Source of the DNA: Phoronis australis
Taxonomy: Eukaryota; Phoronida; Phoronidae
Assembly (NCBI GenBank): GCA_002633005.1
Contig: NMRA01000200.1
Coordinates: 60,430-124,429 of the forward strand
Length of the DNA stretch: 64,000 nt
Reading direction: 5' to 3'
Shown here: positions 12,523-25,800 of the stretch, one piece after another
How positions within the stretch are numbered: the first letter of the stretch is position 1
Layout: the number at the start of each line of letters is the position of its first letter
Program-made: the position numbers and the translations under genes
Notes under the pieces: model-generated
Databases searched by the model: none
Seen by the model: the letters and a program-made list of their open reading frames with translations, nothing else
What the model was told of the DNA's origin: nothing

Positions 12523-13960
12523 CTTGCCATGATAACAAGATCCCTGATTACACCGGCTTGCATCTCCCGGTATTTACCCACAGTGCTGCAGTTCTCTAGC
12601 CTCGCTTTCGCGCCACCATAGATACCGGTGTTTTGGTTTTATGTAGCAACGACGGTAAACTTACGTTTTTATTTCGCGCATTTCGATCAAATTATTGAGT
12701 TTGAAATTTACTTGCTGTGTTTTATGCGAACTAAATCGCATATGCCAGCTATACATGTCGGATTTTTGCTACGAAACGCGCGGGAACTAACTTGACAAGG
12801 TTTTGTTGATCGGCCCGAACACTGCGACAGTTCAACACAAGAATCGAGACTTGTGGCCTAAAGAAACGGTTGAATTAACTGGATAAATCTTTTCATCTGG
12901 TTGAATTCACAGTCTTTTACGAGGAAATTTAGTTTGAATTTTGTGATTTTGTAGGGATTTTGGCTTGACCTAAATGTGATAGTTTCTCATTTGTAACTAC
13001 GTCTACAATACATAGAAAACCAAAATTCAGCAAGAGCGAAATTTTGCCTTTTTTGTGATTTTCACAAGGTCATATCTATTAGCGCGCAAAGTGGTAGAAA
13101 ATGAAAAATACGCCAGCGAAATATTCAAACTTTCTCCTTTCTATTAATATCCATTACAATAAATTGGGACATTAATGAATATTTTTAAAAATCGAAGTAA
13201 TGCGAGCACTTCACACAAATTTCACTCACGGTTAATTCTTGTGACTCATAGTTAGGGGATAAACTTTCAGCTGCTAACTGGCCGTGTCTGAACACATTGT
13301 AATGATATTTATATCAAACTGTTTGCTAAAAAATTCTGCTTTTAACTTTGAGTGTAATTTTTGTGTTTTTTCGATAAAAGTTTAAGAAAATGCTTTTGTT
13401 TTTTTTAAATTACTGCCTTGTCGAAGTTTTTCCTCTTGGAAAACAGTGCACACCATTAATGAAATTACCCTTGTTAAACATTGCATTGCTTTAGATGTTG
13501 AAATTCTATAAATGCAATATTTTGATGCTCAAGCTATAGGCTTTCCTATATGAATTCTCAAGTAAGATAGATGAAGAGAAAATTCTACAATATAAAGATT
13601 GGTTGAGAAACTCTATTTTGGAAAAATAGTATGCAAAGGGTTTTTTGTATTCCTTCCTCAGAAATGTATACAACACAGTCACTTCATGTAATATTGTTTT
13701 TCTGTTTGACATTGTAAAAATCAATTCCACTGTATATTTGTGTTGCCAATTTTCACTTAACGATTGTAAAGTAAGACAAAGGAGTCCCAGACCTCTCTTA
13801 CTCACTGGAACTGGGAAAATAAAAAATGAAGAATGTGTTTTTTGTGTTTGCTGTGCTGTCTTTCGCTGTCATCACGGGATATGGTGTCGTTTCGAAAACA
13901 AGTCTGTTGGTAACAAGTGTAAATTTTACCCTGACAAACTATTATGCTTTAATAGAAATG
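12523..13960. other. Intergenic, AT-rich, no gene recognised
   Basis: No open frame shows a family signature. The open frame at 13645-14064 runs into the LINE fragment that begins near 13980; its upstream part is not recognisable. Confidence 0.5.
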
Positions 13961-13979
13961 GATGCTGTATGGACAAAGG

Positions 13980-14710
13980 TAATAAACAGTGCATTGTGCG
14001 TGATTTGTTTGATGCTGAAGGTTCTTTTATGTCATACGAAGAACTCTGCAACAGTTATTATTAATAATAATAACTTTCAACCTCCAATACCATAATTCTA
14101 TGGATTAAGAAGTGCAACCTTGGCAGCCTACAGGGGTCTTAAGAATAGACAAGACAGTATCTTTTTACCAAATTTTCCAAGTTATATTTATAAAATTTTG
14201 CATAATCAATCACCGTAAGCGGTAAATATTTATGACACCTTAGTACAGTCACTTCAGACAGCTTGTAAATATAAAAACAAGTGGTCATCTGAGATAGATA
14301 TAAACATTGTTATAAATGTAAATTTTAGTGACCCTGATACATGGTGAGGAAAAGTAAATAAACTTCCCTTTATTTGTACAAAAGGTGCAAAATTGTGTTG
14401 GTTTCAATGCCGTTTAATTCATAGAATATTGCCAACCAATAATTATTTGCATAAAATTAAAATAAAAACAAGTTATTTATGCTCTTTCTGTGGTGAACAC
14501 AGTGAAACTTTTCTCCATCTGTTTTGGGAATGTCGTCTTGTCTCCGGTTTCTGGATCCTGTTTGCCGAGTGGTTAAAACAAACATATCATGTAAATTTTC
14601 ATGTGGACAGTCGGAAAATTGTAACATTAATCTGTTGATCATACTAGCAAAAAATTGCATATTTTGCCAAACGTTTGTTAAAAAAATCTCAATTTCCAAA
14701 TGTTCGTAAA
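13980..14710 (+). mobile_element. LINE 3' fragment with reverse-transcriptase-associated zinc-binding (zf-RVT) region
   Basis: Translation shows the segment IVRDLFDAEGSFMSYEELCN (about 13993-14052), stops, then LATYRGLKNRQD-like residues. From 14390 the zf-RVT signature follows: CWFQCRLIHRILPTNNYLHK, then LCSFCGEHSETFLHLFWEC. This is the C-terminal end of a L1/Tx1-type LINE ORF2. It is a different lineage from the element at 170-2597. Several stops make it inactive. Confidence 0.75.
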
Positions 14711-17700
14711 CTTTATTAAGTTACATCCTTAAGAAAATACGGTACTTGTTGACTAATGATTTAATGTTATTCTTTGTAAATGGTGTATACTGTATTGTTT
14801 TTGCGACATGTAATTATCATGCTAGAGCAAAAACAGTGCATTGTTGTGCTTTCTAACACAAGAGCAACATAACTATGTTTAGAAGTTGCGTTACCATGTA
14901 CTTTTGGCCTACTGTAATAGTGACAGCAAGTTTTGACACTCAGGTTTTGCAAATATGTCGATGTTAGCCAGTGGCCCTTCCCCTGGAACAAAGCTGCTCT
15001 TTAATTACACAAATATTTATTGTTAAACATTGTTACAAATTCATTTTTGTCGGTTAATACTTGTGCTAATGTTTATGAGTTGATTCGTACAGTAATGAAT
15101 TTAAACAAACACAAATACTATTTGCTTCAAAAAATCAGCTGATGCGGCTGTAAGTGTAAACATGGCTACGCGGGAAGATCAGCTGAAGAGGTTTCTGGTG
15201 CTAATAACTCATAACATGGCCGAATCATCTTGTGAATGTTTTTTAACGACATGACGGAGAACAATATACCCTTTTAATTTTTTCAAGTTTTAAGGCCGCT
15301 CCGTAAAACCGAAGTTTTCTATCCTGCGTCTGCAGCGCCCTCTCATCGGTCAGTGCTTATGTTCTTTGATCCGCAACATGCTCAACGCTCGGACAGGAGT
15401 TGGCAGTCCCTATCTGTAGTCTATGCTTGCAACACACCCTTCACAAGCCGGAGTCGGCACAAAAACCGCGTCAGTTCAAATTCTCACGAGTCGCGCTCAA
15501 TTTATAGGTAACCACAGACAAAAAGAACACAAGCATTCAAGAATTTCCCAATCTTTATTTTCAAGCGTTCCTTCCACAGCGTAGAAACTTTCAGAATATA
15601 TACCTAACAAACGTAGAAACCTACGCGACCACCGTATAAATAACTTCACAGAAAATTAGTGTCTACAGTACACACATTGTCATCTATTAGTCATTGTCGT
15701 ATAATATGCAAGATTGCGCTATCAAAATGCGTAACTTTTGAAAGTAATACCCAAATCTTGCCAACTGTCACAGACACTGAGGCGCAGAGCAAGAACAAGA
15801 ACAAGAACAGCAAAGAAAGTTCCCGAAGCACTTCTGCAACCAGCTTCGATATAAAAATACATGTATTAGCAGAACACTAAGGAACACATTTTAATGGCGA
15901 GCATTTAACTGGGTTGCTTTTTAACAGTTGCAGTTGAAAACGTTCAAACATTCTGTCGAGGTAAAAAACTTACACTAGCATTTATGCTTGGGAAAATATG
16001 TTACATTTTAACACGGCCATGTTGTAAGCCTCGTTCGTAGATTACAAAATGCGTTTACAACATCAATCGCAACTGATTGCCACTATAAATGGTCACCGAA
16101 CAGGAAGTTGGTGACTACCATATAAGAAAACGGATCGTTCGTTGTTTCACTAATGGAAAGCCAACCTTAAAACATATTAATTGCCAAATGCTAAGAATGA
16201 TTACAACTGTTGATTTATATTTGTCGACGTCGCCGAGAGAAAAGTTATATAATTTTCTATTGAAATGCATACTCCATACAATCATTTTTGGACTATCGTT
16301 CTCAGTGTTCTCGAGGTGGCGCAAAAAAGTTATGCGCTCTACGTTTCACTTGACGAGCATACGTTTTAATCACTAAATCACGTTTTCTTATGTTGCACAG
16401 CTGTGTAGCCGTGACTGTCTGCGCCCGCAGGGGTCTAATCTCTGTATTGTACTCGAAATTATTGTCGTCATTTCCCATACTTTTCTGCGAACAAAGATAT
16501 TATTGTTGTCATTTCCCATACTTTTCTGCGAACAAAGATACGAGTCTATTATTATGCGCTTTAGTATATCACGGTTTATGCATGACTAGTTTGTACTTAA
16601 TGACCCCTAAATTCGAGCAACACTTGTAAAAAATTTAGATTTCGAGTAAAAACTCGAAACTTCGAGTTCATACCCAAACCTTTAGCCTTCATGCTGGAGT
16701 CATCAAGTGCAAAATTGGATTAGACCGTTACTCAAGCAAGCCATTTTGTACTCCAGCATAAAATATTACACCAGTACCTCGAGTTCGAACAAAGTAGAAA
16801 ATGACAAAAATAATACCGAGTTAGATTTCGAGTGAAACGATTAGACCCTGGCCCAGGACAGCCAAATATGTTAAAATAACAGAAAAATGTCCAAGGTAGG
16901 CTCTAACACTCAAAATACCGTTGTATGAAAACACCCGAGTATTTTCTTAAATAAGTGCTCCAACCTGAAGCACAATAATTCTTTAAAGAGGGAAAAGGAA
17001 GTCGACGCATTAAGAGGCTTGTTCTCTATTATAGCTCATCATTAACATCGAACATCAACAATTCTGCAATAACAAACTCAAACCAACTATCCTAAATAGC
17101 GGAAAATGTCGGGGTTCTTTTCAAAACGGGTAATAACGGTTACCAAGGCAGAATGAAATCAAGAAGCATAAAGTCACTTAATTCCGAGAAACGCGAACTT
17201 GGTGTTTGTTTAATGTTCGTTTTTGCAAGCGAGATTCAACATTTTCAGCAAAATACCAATATTGAGTGAGTTACAGGACACCTTAGGCCAAACCACACGA
17301 TTGTGTGTTCATTTTGAAAGTGGCGCTTCCGTAGTCCATGCGTGTGCAGTGAAAATAGAATTATTAGGAAATTGAGTACTCGCCATCTGCAAAACCTTAA
17401 GAATTTGGTTGCTATGGATACTAAGGACCGAAGGAAAGAAAAAGTTTTCAAACAAAAGTGCAATCTTGTGGGCGAGGCCTTGGATAACAAAAATGTTTCA
17501 TCATAGAGCAAGAACAAGATAGGAACACAAACAGGTGATCAGAACAAAAAGCCTTAGCCCTAATAGATGTCAAAGCATTCACAAATAATTCAAACTAACA
17601 CATGGGTATACAACCACGCCTCCTTTGAAAACGGTCCACAATCTATAGCATTACATTTTACACTTAATAAAAATAACTTGGAAAGACATAGCATGATATA

Positions 17701-19518
17701 CACTTAAATAACATAGCACGATTTCTCATAAAAACTATTTAACAATATCTTACAGCATATAAACAATTTTGTCAAGGCTTTGTTTAGTGAGCTGCTCCTG
17801 CAGCCAATAATCTAAACCAGAAGCTATCAAGATTACTTTAGCGGAGGATTGATTGCTAACACTCTTTCGCTAGATATTAATTTCCTATAAACCATCAACA
17901 GGCAGTGATGTAATGGACACTTCTTGTAATTCCACTGTTAGCCTAAGACCTTACCTAATAGCACTGCATAATACCAAACGCTGATTATGAATGTCAAAAT
18001 GATAGGACCATTCGCCTAAGCTGTTTCTGGTCACAAAATGGTGTTCATGGCGTTTTAGCCACTGACAATAAGACTACAATTGGTTTGTAAACAGTAAAGA
18101 AGGACAAAATCAGGAGTGCGTTATCTTGCAGCGAAAAATAATCATTTATGGAACGGAAATAATAAATTCTATCCAACTTCAACAATACCTCATTGACCAA
18201 TCACTTCAGTGGCCGCCATTATGCAAGGTTACGCAAGTGAGGTCTTGCCATGGTCGAGAAACACCAGCCCTTTACTCCCCCATTTTGCACGGTCTTGCTT
18301 TTCTAGAGTCGAAAAAATCTAACCAAAATCACGTGCTCTCATTGAAATTACACGGGATATCTCGGGAGATCTTGCTTTTCTAGCGAGACACTAGCATTAC
18401 TGAACAGACTGTAGTCATGCTTGCACGTGGAAAACCAGCACGTGGTCTTTCAAGCCTCAGCCGAATTCCCGCTGTTCAGCACCATGACGCCAAGGGACAA
18501 AAAACCATCCTGAATCTTATCTCACAGAAGTTCTACTGAGTAAATACACGGCCAGAGGTTATCAGCAGCTAATTTATATACAAACTATTACAAATCACAG
18601 ACTCTGAGCTGATTATTTTACTTCATCCAACGAGAAACTTGATATTCACGAGGTGGTGCTAGGGAAATAAACGGATCCAGGACACATATTTATCTGAGGA
18701 AAACGTGCAGAAGCAGTAAGCACGGACATAGTGTTGAACTGTCTAGGGTAAAAACATTATACTGCATTCAGTTTTTCTGTACACCTACAGAAGAGACGAG
18801 GTGGTTCACAAGACAAAGGTTTAAACACTTTAGAGGAGCATGCTTGGGAAGACCCCTGGAAAAGGGAACTTCCATTCGGTCAACATGGCTGACATTTGTA
18901 CTAGCACATCAGAATTTCATCACTTGTGCTCAACCCATTCACTTCTTTCACCAACCTAACCCTACTGCCCATTTCACTCCCAGTCATCGTGGGGGTGGGT
19001 GTATTATCAACGCATATGCCCCTGGGTACACAGGGGTATATGCCCCTGGGTACACAGGGGTACTCCTTTGCTTGAAGAACATTTCGCCAAAAGATTTCAA
19101 CCTATCTGCTCAACAAGAAAATATTCACCCAATACACATGCCAGCCACCATGACTAACTAAAAATATCAAAATTTCGTTTGCAACAACATTTATCATGTT
19201 TTATACACTTTTGTTTACAAGAATTGATAACTGCTAATGATAGCCTGTCAACTCTCACACCAATTTCATTATTCCACTTTCCATCATAATGATTGCAAGT
19301 CAATACACAGTTAACAATTTTGGATACATAACAATAAATGTGACATAGATGCAAATGATTGCCATACTAAACGCATCGTTTAAACGCTACTAGCACTGAA
19401 GGCTCACAAGATGCCCAATAAATGGCGCTTAAATGCAACCTCAGCTGCTTGACATACAGTAGACCAACTGTCTCGTTATTAAGACTGTTCTCAGAAACGT
19501 AGTTCAATAACCCTCTCA
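14711..19518. other. Intergenic region between LINE fragment and DIP2 3' end
   Basis: No gene was recognised. It contains a 41-bp direct duplication at 16459-16540 (ATTATTGTYGTCATTTCCCA...), a family A MITE at 18290-18405 and a doubled 24-bp TATGCCCCTGGGTACACAGG unit near 19015-19063. Open frames at 15659, 16089, 17245 and 18844 have no motifs. Confidence 0.5.
18290..18405 (+). mobile_element. MITE-like element, family A
   Basis: It contains ATCACGTGCTCTCATTGAAA, GATATCTCGGGAGATCTTGC and the right end CACTAGCATTACTGAAC, matching the right terminus of the copy at 3593-3730. Confidence 0.6.
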
Positions 19519-19524
19519 TTTATT
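19519..19524 (-). terminator. DIP2: Candidate polyadenylation signal of DIP2
   Basis: AATAAA on the minus strand, about 290 nt after the DIP2 stop codon (19816-19818). It is the first canonical signal found downstream of the stop. Confidence 0.5.
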
Positions 19525-19815
19525 AACAAAATTATACAACTAAATGACATTTCTGTCAAACATTTCTGTACATTTCCTGGCTTTTACCATGGTGGACACA
19601 AAAAAAATCAATAGTTTATGAGAACTTCGCAAAAAAAATTTGAATCATGAATTGCATAATTAGCCAAGACTCTTTTGGAAAACTTTTGTATCAGTAAATT
19701 CAACTGCAATGGTAAAACATGAGCAAAGAGGTACAGCCTGGCCATAGCAACTGGACCACAATCAAAACACCAAGTGAGAACACTCGCTGCAGACCTCTGG
19801 AGGAGTATCCAGGAA

Positions 19816-22800
19816 CTACATGTTGTAGGCAACGTAGATGGGGTCCAGCTGGTCACCGAGGAAGCCATCTCGTAGGTGCATGCGCTGCTTCTCACCTCGT
19901 GAGTTGATGGGCACGACTCCTGGGTCAACAACAACGACCACGCCCACGATGAGGTAGTGCTCCTCCAAAACCACGTTGGTGACCAGGGGGACGAGGTCGA
20001 GCGCCTCATTGTCCTTGCCGTCCAGCTCCACCACCACGACCAGCAAATTTGTCCATGTGAACACGGCGCTGCAACGGATGAGACCAACTGATTGATATAC
20101 AAGAGCAACGCGGAGCGTTGAAATGCGCCCACAATTGCACCGCATACGGTATCCTTCTAGGGTTGTTTATTGGTACCATAAAGTGGCCAGGAGAGGGCAT
20201 ACTTTGCAAAATGGAAAGGCATGGTCATTGTCTCCTCAATAGGCTAGGGGCAAAATGTGAGTAATCTTCATAATACAAGCACATCCTATACACCATTTGC
20301 TTAAAGCACCACAGAAACATAGAATTAAAAACAAATTTACCAACATACGAGATTAGCACAGCATTAGAAGGCCAGAAACAAATTTCTACTTGGAACTTTT
20401 CCTTCACAGTCACGAACTAACACAAAGTATACACCTGACGACCTATGAAAATACAGAGGTCAATGTAAAATACTAAAATTGCCACTAGAGGCAAATACTA
20501 AAATTGCCACTAGAGGCAAATACTAAAATTGCCACTAGAGGCATACCGGTAGTCAGAATCATCCTAAAGTCGTCATCGTCCGTTGTCAACATCACATAAA
20601 TACACTTGCTAAATTTAGTAAAGATCCTGCAAACGGTTTGGGAGATACAGCCATGGGCGCAAAAAAACAAAACTGCCACTAGGAGGCGCCACAGTAGTCC
20701 AAATCGTCTGAAAATCATTGTCAGCTGTCTTCCTTATAGTAAGCACATACACGCCAATTTTCACAATCATCCTTTGAGCGGTTTGGTTGATAGAGGGGTG
20801 GACGCAAAAATACAGACTCGAAAACAGTAAAAATGGCCACTAGGTGGCGCAAACTACGTCGAATCCATCTGAAAACAGTAGGATAGCGTCATCTCACTAA
20901 TAGGTGCCTACATACCAAATTTCATGAAAATCCGTTCAATACTTTTGAAGATACAAAGGTAAGCGTAAAAAACTAAAATTGCCACTAGGGGGCACACCGG
21001 TAGTCGGATCCGACCAAAAGTCGTCATCTTCCGTTGTTAACATCATATAAATATACTTACACAATTTGTAAAGATCCTGCGAACGGTTTAGGAGATACAG
21101 CCATAGGCGCAAAAAAACAAAACTGCCACTAGGAGGCGCCACAGTAGTCGAAATCGTCGGAAAATCATCGTCAACCATCCTCTACATAGTAAGCATATAC
21201 ATGCCAATTTTCACAATCATCCTTTGAGCGGTTTGGTTGATAGAGGGGTGGACGCACAAAAACAGACTCGAAAACACTAAAAATGGCCACTAGGTGGCGC
21301 AAACTATGTCGAATCCATCTGAAAACGGGAGGATAGCGTCATCTCACTAATAGGTGCCTACATACCAAATTTCATGAAAATCCAATAAGGACTTGTGAAG
21401 ATACAAAGGTAAGCGTAAAAAAATTAAAATTGCCACTAGGGGGCACACCGGTAGTCGGATCCGTCCAAAAGTCGTCATCTTCCGTTGTTAACATCATATA
21501 AATATACTTACACAATTTCGTAAAGATCCTGCGAACGGTTTAGGAGATACAGCCATAGGCGCAAAAAAACAAAACTGCCACTAGGAGGCGCCACAGTAGT
21601 CGAAATCGTCGGAAAATCATCGTCAACCGTCCTCTACATAGTAAGCATATACATGCCAATTTTCACAATCATCCTTTGAGCGGTTTGGTTGATAGAGGGG
21701 TGGACGCACAAAAACAGACTCGAAAACACTAAAAATGGCCACTAGGTGGCGCAAACTATGTCGAATCCATCTGAAAACGGGAGGATAGCGTCATCTCACT
21801 AATAGGTGCCTACATACCAAATTTCATGAAAATCCGTTAAGGACTTGTGAAGATACAAAGGTAAGCGTAAAAAAATTAAAATTGCCACTAGGGGGCACAC
21901 CGGTAGTCGGATCCGTCCGAAAGTTCGCACATGCCGTCCCATTCATGAATGGAACATATGTGCCAAATTTCATGAACGTATGTCAAAGGGTTTTGGAGAT
22001 AGAGCAGCGGACGCCGGACGCCAGACGCCGGACGGACGCCGCCCGGACGGACGGACGAAAGGACGGACAGAGATGACGGCATAATGCGTCCACATATAAA
22101 TATGTGGGCGCATAACAAAATGATAAGCAAAAAATCAAATTAATAGGCACAGATGGGAGGCGCATTTCAAATGAAGAAAAAATTAATTAAAAGACTGATT
22201 GAATGCAAAAATCATCATGAACAACAGAATCAGAAGGAAGGAAAAACAAACATAATTAAGTAAATAGAAGCTGGGACTTACCAAACAAACAAAACAAAAC
22301 AAAAAGATCAAAAACATTACTTGATTTATCCTACTATAAAATTCTCCAGTTTCGGACAGCAAATGGGCAATATTGACGGTCTCAAATGCAATTACGATTG
22401 AAAACAGGCAATTACTCCTAACCTCTCTATTGTACACACTATGAGAACATTATGAAAACGGGTCATGTTGTGAACTGCCTAGTACATTTTCAGAGGAAGT
22501 TGATACAAAATACAGTGTACGATATTTGATACAAAATACATTGTACGATATTTGATACAAAATACATTGTACGATATTTGATACAAAATACATTGTACGA
22601 TATTTGATACAAAATACATTGTACGATATTTGATACAAAATGGTGAATACCAAAATCACACCTTCCCAATCTTCAGCTCCAAGTAAAGAAATTCAGTTTT
22701 GATTCCAGTTGTAGAGACTGTGCCTAACCGGTGAATTATTACCGTAAGTGAGTAAAAGATTAATTTCGGATTTTCAGATAGTTTTAACCTTAAAATAACA

Positions 22801-25800
22801 ACTTAATGAATACCAGAAACACTGTAATGATTATCTATTTGAACCTAGTTAATACAGGAAATAAAGATTCACAAATTCTACAATGCCAACATGTAAGCTG
22901 CCTCTACAGTCGATAACTGTGCAGTGACATCATGTGACCACTCACCATTCACAGATCTTGCGGTGGCTCCGCATCACACTGTTCTCAATGTCTATTGGGT
23001 GGTAGCGCAGTCCTCTCAGCATGATAGTTTCATCCAAGGCACCCACCACAAACATGGCATCGTGTCGTTCTGGAACACAAAACAACAGGGGAATGAACTG
23101 AAAAAAACTGTACAATCAGATACCAAAAATTCATCTTGCAATAAGAACTGTATAATATAATACATGTACTCCACAGTAATTTCCAATAGAACTGATAAAT
23201 AATTTTGTACAGTAATTTCACCAATTAAGGACACAGCAAGTAAAATTTCCTCCCTCTTTTTGCGTAAAAGTTATGTGCACCAAATTAACGCTTTTCCACA
23301 GAACAGTTACATACCACTGCTACAATCAACAAATATTTTTTAGAAAAATGTGCGTATTCAAAACAATGTCAGAAGCTGTTCCAAAATGAAAACAGCAATT
23401 TTTGTTCAAAACTGGTGACATTCTACCCTACACTCGCCATCAAATCAGAATATCGTGAAGCATAATTTAGTTTTCATTACATGTGAACTCATGGGTTACT
23501 ATTATATTGTATGACTTCACGCAATTTTGTTATGGGTCATATTTTTGACTGATTGACACTTCTGATTTTCCACGACAGTTCAGTGCATAGACATATTTTT
23601 AAATGTTTTAGCACTTTTAGAAACTGTCTGTTACAATTGATTCACTTCAGTTTGAAAGCTTGCTCAATGTAAAAGAATGCGAAAAAATCCTTCCGCATCC
23701 TGCAATGCAGTATTCCTACCTCCGTCGGACTGCGTTAACTCTGTGCGACGGACAAAGCCTAGGTAGCCCGTCCTAGCATACGGGGTGCTCATGTCGCCAG
23801 TGGCCAACCTCGAGTCGAAGTGGTCGGCGTGCAGTGACTCATCGCCGTATATGGTGTAATAACCATTGGCATTGTGAGGGCTGGACACCCATATCTGGAG
23901 AAAGATGAAGAAGTCAAGTGAACCTGAAAGGGCAGGTACCAATGACATAAAAACATAAATAACAACAACAACAACAACAACATCAATTTCCAGAACAAAT
24001 AATTCAACCTTTGACCTCAACACTTTTTGTTTCATAAAAAACAATGGTCCTTAATATCGCACCAGATAAGGCGAGGAGTTAGATTTCCTAAAAAAGAAAT
24101 TTGGGAAGATGACGCCTAGTTACAGGCAATGTTCATAGTCACTAACTAGTTTCCTACCTCCCCCAAGTGAGAGTCAGCACACTGGCCCTTTGTCTCCGGG
24201 TTGGCAATGACGACTTTGACACCGGGAAGCAACTGAAAGGAGATGCTATGATAAAGTCACAAAAAACGGGACGTCAAAGACACCAGTCAACAGAACAAGT
24301 TCGCAGACTTTTACATGCGCAAAGAAGATATAAAGGACAACAGTGCATGAGTTATGAATTTGCAGATTAGTCATGTTCAAACTTTCGGACACTCACGACT
24401 ATAAAACTGACCCTGACTTGTACCAAGCAGAAACATTTCAAAAGCTGAGAACAAAATATGGTAGACAAATGAAACCTTATTTTTTCACTTTCTTCATAGA
24501 ATAGAAGTAGCTTTGAACAATGCTTTATTATTACTTTAAATTATTTTAAAGTTTTGCATCATAGATAACAGACGATTAGCGAAGTCGCGGGCATTCACAA
24601 CAACGCCTTTCAAAAATAAGAAAGATCAAAATTTATGAAATTATTTTTTTCCAAAACTGGTGAGATTTTACTATTCTCATGACAGAAATGACTTCTGGTC
24701 ATGAGAGAAAAATCTATTGCAGAAGATTATAATTCAAGAAGTTCTCATTCATAATTTGTCACTTGATGTATCAAGGATATTATTGCTGTCACCCTAATGT
24801 AGAATAAACTGGTTCCACGCTCGACCACTAGATGGAGACACTCATTCATAATTTGTCACTTGATGTATCAAGGATATTATTGCTGTCACCCTAATGTAGA
24901 ATAAACTGGTTCCACGCTTGACCACTAGATGGAGGCACTCATTCATAATTTGTCACTTGATGTATCAAGGATATTATTGCTGTCACCCTAATGTAGAATA
25001 AACTGGTTCCACGCTTGACTACTAGATGGAGGCACTCATTCATAATTTGCATTCTGAAGTTTTTGTTTCCACAAAGATAAGCGTAAATAAGTAGGAAGTC
25101 AAATAAAAGAAACTTTTAAAGTTCGGAAAATGATTTTTGCTTTGTTTGAATCACTTCTGACTACATCAGCCCTTACCTTGCCCGATTCCATAAGGCAGAG
25201 ACTACCAGGACTACCCTTCTCCACCAGTGCCACACGGTCGTGTCTGAGAGCCTTGGTGTCCACGTAAACAGTGGTGGGGTCGGGACACGAAGCTCCCTGT
25301 AAACACAAGGAAAGTGCATGATCCTCCACAGGTTCACATTTCTGTGCAGAGTGCATTGTAGAGCAAGCAATACATTCAAGATCTGCCGGCTAAATACATC
25401 GGGATTAAAGCAAAACTGTATTACGTTTTAGGCAACAAAAAATCTCATTTCACGGTCATTTTCATGAATAGACGAAAATGATCCGGAGTAGACATTTGTG
25501 GGATATCCTTCATTCTCACCACCAGATGGTGTTTCATCTCCCACAATTCATTGCACACAAGAAGCTTCCCTCTACCGTGTTGTTGGTTTCCGTTTTCAAT
25601 GTTTCAACACAACACAATACAACGAATTGTAATGGTTGAACATTCTTGCAAACAATAACAGGTGTAAAAGTGCACCAGTCAACAGAGAACTGAAACATAA
25701 AATGAAACATTTCAAAATTTCCAATAAAAATCCTACAAGTAGGCAACTTAATGAATGACAAGTTAGGCACGACTTCTTGTAACCATGGATTCTTCCTTTT

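Noticed and set aside
13645-14064. 139-codon frame as a secreted cysteine-rich protein (KNVFFVFAVLSF start in one frame)
   Set aside because: The signal-like start and the cysteines are in different frames, and the end of the frame reads into the LINE segment with the DLFDAEGSF motif.
19608-20132. 174-codon minus-strand frame overlapping the last DIP2 exon
   Set aside because: It is an out-of-frame shadow; the DIP2 frame with VFTWTNLLVVVVELDG is the real one.
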